A stretch of 17,989 nt of DNA, taken from the NCBI GenBank assembly GCA_002405445.1, contig DHLV01000241.1, positions 1 to 17,989 on the forward strand, written 5' to 3'. Below the pieces are notes generated by a model, which made no database searches, was not told the origin of the DNA, and worked only from the letters and a program-made list of their open reading frames with translations. Source of the stretch: Flammeovirgaceae bacterium UBA4659. Lineage in GTDB: Bacteria; Bacteroidota; Bacteroidia; Cytophagales; Cyclobacteriaceae. Positions 15,492 through 17,989 of the stretch are shown here, piece after piece (the stretch's first letter is position 1; each line of letters opens with the position of its first letter). The translations under genes were made by a program, and so were the position numbers.

Positions 15492-17888
15492 ATGAGTTCC
15501 ACCCCCAATAAGTATATCTGCATCCACGGTCATTTCTACCAGCCTCCACGTGAAAACGCCTGGCTGGAGGTAATTGAAGTGCAAGACTCTGCACATCCCT
15601 ACCACGATTGGAACGAGCGCATCAATGCGGAATGCTACGACCCCAACGCTGCCTCGCGCATTTTGGGCCAAGATGGCGTCATCAAAAAAATTACGAATAA
15701 CTACGCCAAAATCAGTTTCAATTTTGGCCCCACGCTGCTATCGTGGATGGAGCTGAATGCAAAAGAAACGTATGAGGGTATTTTGGATGCCGACCGCGAG
15801 AGCATGAAATACTTCGGGGGCCACGGCTCAGCGCTGGCGCAAGTCTACAACCACATCATCATGCCATTGGCCAACGCCCGCGATAAAGAGACACAGGTAA
15901 TCTGGGGCATCCGCGATTTCGAAAGACGTTTTAAGCGAAAGCCGGAAGGCATGTGGCTGGCAGAAACAGCAGTTGATTATGACACGCTTGAAGTACTGGC
16001 CGCGCATCATATCCGATTCACGATTCTTGCGCCCCGCCAGGCAAAAGCAATCAGGAAAGTTGGCGAGGAAACTTGGACAGATGTGAATGAAGGAACTGTC
16101 AACACCCGTAAATCGTACCTGTGCCAACTCCCGTCAGGAAAAAGCATTTACCTGTTTTTCTACGAAGGTGGTGTGTCGCAAGGCATAGCGTTTAATGGTT
16201 TGCTAAACGATGGCAAGCGCTTTGCAGATAACCTGCTGAATGGCATCGATAAAAATGATGATGAACCGCAGCTGGTGCACGTAGCCACTGATGGTGAGAC
16301 CTATGGCCATCACCACAAGCATGGTGAGATGGCGTTAGCATTTTGCCTAGACTACATTGAAAAACACAAGCAGGCAAACCTGACCAACTACGGAGAGTTT
16401 TTGGAAAAAGTTCCCACAGTATATGAAGCGCAGATCATTGAAAACAGCTCGTGGAGCTGCGTGCACGGTGTAGAACGATGGCGCAGCGATTGTGGTTGTA
16501 ACTCGGGCAAGGGGTATCATCAAAAATGGCGCGGGCCGCTGCGCGAAGCACTCGATTGGCTCCGTGATTCTGTGGAACACATTTTTGAGAAGGAGGGAGG
16601 GGCGGTGCTCAAAAACCCTTGGCGCGCCCGCAACGAATACATCAACGTGGTGCTACAACGGCAGGATAACGCAATCGATTCGTTTCTGGAATCACACGCG
16701 CTGCCGGGGACTTCAGAAAACAAGATTTTGCGAATCCTTGAAATGCAGCGCCATGCCATGTTGATGTACACCAGTTGCGGTTGGTTCTTCGATGAGATCT
16801 CGGGAATTGAGACCATACAGGTGATGCAGTACGCTTGCCGGGTGGTGCAGTTGGCCAGCCAGATTGGCGGTGTTGATCTGGAGCCGGAATTTATACAACG
16901 GTTGGAACGGGCACCGAGCAATACACAAGAGCATGGTGCGATCGTGTACAAAAAACTGGTGGTGCCCGCACGTACCAACCTCAAGCGCGTGGGCATGCAC
17001 TTTGCGGTGTCGGCAGTTTTCGAAGAGGAGCCCGAAGCACTTACGATCTTTAACTACAGCACAAGCAACGAGTCGTTTATCAAAAAAGAAGCAGGCGAGC
17101 AAAAGCTGGTGCTGAGCATCACCAAAGTAAAGTCGTTGGTCACCAAGTCTGAGAAAAAGTTTGCTTTTGCAGTGATTTACCTGGGCAAGCATAACATCAT
17201 CGGCAATATCTCTTTGGAGATGCAGCCCGATGAATTTGCAAGTATGCAGTTCAGGATGGTAAAGGCATTTGAAGAAGGCAGGCTGGGCGATGTGATGGGG
17301 ATCATGCAGCAGTACTTCGGCCCTGAAAAGTATACCATCTGGCAGATGTTTGCCGATGAAAAGCGCAAAATATTGGATATGATTGCGCAGCAGAGTTTAA
17401 AAGACTTGGAAGGCTCGCTCCGCAGAACGTATGATACCGACTACACGCTGGTGAACGCACTCGCGAACAATAACCTGCCCATTCCAAATGCCTACCGCAC
17501 CACGTTTGAGTATATCTTAAATGCCGATTTGGTCAACTGCTTCCAAAAAGAAAAAATCAACATCAAGGAAATGGAGCGCATCTCGCTTGAGCTTACCCGA
17601 TGGAGTTTAAAGATTGAAGATCCAGTAAGGATTGCACGACTGGCTAGCGAGAGCATCTTCGAAGAGATCAAACGCCTAGGTGCCGACATTGGTAATGTAA
17701 AGCGATTGCAACGGCTGAACCGCGTGTTCCCTTTGCTCGAAAAATTCAATCTCGACCCCAATTTTTATAAGAGCCAAAACCTGTACTTCGAAATTTCTAC
17801 GAAAGGCAGTAAGGGGCACGAGAAGCCCGATTGGCACGATCAATTTGCTGCCCTTGGGTTTAATTTAGGTGTTAAGGTGGAGGCTTAG
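15492..17888 (+). CDS. Glycoside hydrolase family 57 protein with DUF3536 region
   Basis: The 798-residue protein has an N-terminal GH57 domain (about 8-310). Region 1 is HGHFYQPP (12-19). PEGMWLAETAVD holds the expected nucleophile Glu158, and VHVATDGETYGHHH holds the expected acid/base Asp267, so both GH57 catalytic residues appear present. A family-typical segment, SCVHGVERWRSDCGCNSG, carries Cys323, Cys334 and Cys336. The long C-terminal half, about 330-798, is the DUF3536-type region, largely helical in appearance with no motif I can assign. GH57 includes amylases, 4-alpha-glucanotransferases and branching enzymes, and I know of no settled activity for the DUF3536 type. No signal peptide is visible, so it is probably cytoplasmic. 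It ends the glucan cluster, 103 bases after glgB, and likely trims, remodels or branches the same polymer. Confidence 0.88.
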   Translation: MSSTPNKYICIHGHFYQPPRENAWLEVIEVQDSAHPYHDWNERINAECYDPNAASRILGQDGVIKKITNNYAKISFNFGPTLLSWMELNAKETYEGILDADRESMKYFGGHGSALAQVYNHIIMPLANARDKETQVIWGIRDFERRFKRKPEGMWLAETAVDYDTLEVLAAHHIRFTILAPRQAKAIRKVGEETWTDVNEGTVNTRKSYLCQLPSGKSIYLFFYEGGVSQGIAFNGLLNDGKRFADNLLNGIDKNDDEPQLVHVATDGETYGHHHKHGEMALAFCLDYIEKHKQANLTNYGEFLEKVPTVYEAQIIENSSWSCVHGVERWRSDCGCNSGKGYHQKWRGPLREALDWLRDSVEHIFEKEGGAVLKNPWRARNEYINVVLQRQDNAIDSFLESHALPGTSENKILRILEMQRHAMLMYTSCGWFFDEISGIETIQVMQYACRVVQLASQIGGVDLEPEFIQRLERAPSNTQEHGAIVYKKLVVPARTNLKRVGMHFAVSAVFEEEPEALTIFNYSTSNESFIKKEAGEQKLVLSITKVKSLVTKSEKKFAFAVIYLGKHNIIGNISLEMQPDEFASMQFRMVKAFEEGRLGDVMGIMQQYFGPEKYTIWQMFADEKRKILDMIAQQSLKDLEGSLRRTYDTDYTLVNALANNNLPIPNAYRTTFEYILNADLVNCFQKEKINIKEMERISLELTRWSLKIEDPVRIARLASESIFEEIKRLGADIGNVKRLQRLNRVFPLLEKFNLDPNFYKSQNLYFEISTKGSKGHEKPDWHDQFAALGFNLGVKVEA

Positions 17889-17891
17889 GCG

Positions 17892-17989
17892 GTTGTTGGT
17901 TGATCGTTATTGGTTGCTCGTTCGCAGTAGTACCTAGCACCGAACAGATGAATAGTCCACTAACCAACAACTAACAACTAACAACTAAC
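17892..17989. repeat. Heptamer tandem repeat with an inverted partner
   Basis: Three exact copies of AACTAAC (17969-17989) run to the window edge, preceded by a related TAACCAAC. On the other side of the spacer, GTTGTTGGTT (17892-17901) is the exact reverse complement of AACCAACAAC (17962-17971), and TTGGTTG recurs at 17920-17926. The 101 bases after the GH57 gene hold no visible gene; the array probably continues beyond the window. Confidence 0.6.

Overview
The window reads as a chromosomal stretch from a Bacteroidota bacterium, most likely of the Cytophagales type. The evidence is the DUF1573 protein, the bifunctional-nuclease-plus-UVR fusion, a lipoprotein amylase, starts without clear Shine-Dalgarno sequences, and short A/T-rich spacers with boxes resembling the Bacteroidota -7 element TAnnTTTG. 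Assignment below phylum is inference. No rRNA, tRNA, CRISPR array or insertion sequence was seen, and no stretch over about 140 bases lacks a gene except where noted.

Left part (1-6250), housekeeping genes. The 3' end of a probable outer-membrane beta-barrel gene enters from the left edge and converges on trpS (minus strand). A 64-base divergent promoter region separates trpS from a secreted DUF1573 protein. Next come etfB and etfA (electron transfer flavoprotein), preceded by a palindrome and ended by a stem-loop terminator. A DUF151/UVR protein whose real start is probably an internal GTG follows, then a concentrative nucleoside transporter with its own terminator.

Right part (6350-17888), one five-gene alpha-glucan cluster on the plus strand. 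The order is a lipoprotein GH13 amylase, GlgE (maltosyltransferase), a TreS-maltokinase fusion, GlgB (branching enzyme) and a GH57/DUF3536 protein. The first three genes are separated by only 3 bases each and glgB by 18, so they look like one operon; a 103-base spacer with a nested stem-loop precedes the GH57 gene. The classical scheme would be trehalose to maltose (TreS), maltose to maltose-1-phosphate (Mak), chain extension (GlgE), then branching (GlgB).

The most striking observation is that the TreS half of the fusion lacks its catalytic nucleophile. The family motif GFRLDAVPYL reads GFRLPNVPFL here, with Pro204 in place of the Asp, while the other TreS active-site residues and the whole maltokinase active site are intact. 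The pathway may therefore be fed by maltose, for example from amylase action, rather than by trehalose, with the TreS half kept as a scaffold or binding domain. This is inference from sequence and needs a biochemical test.
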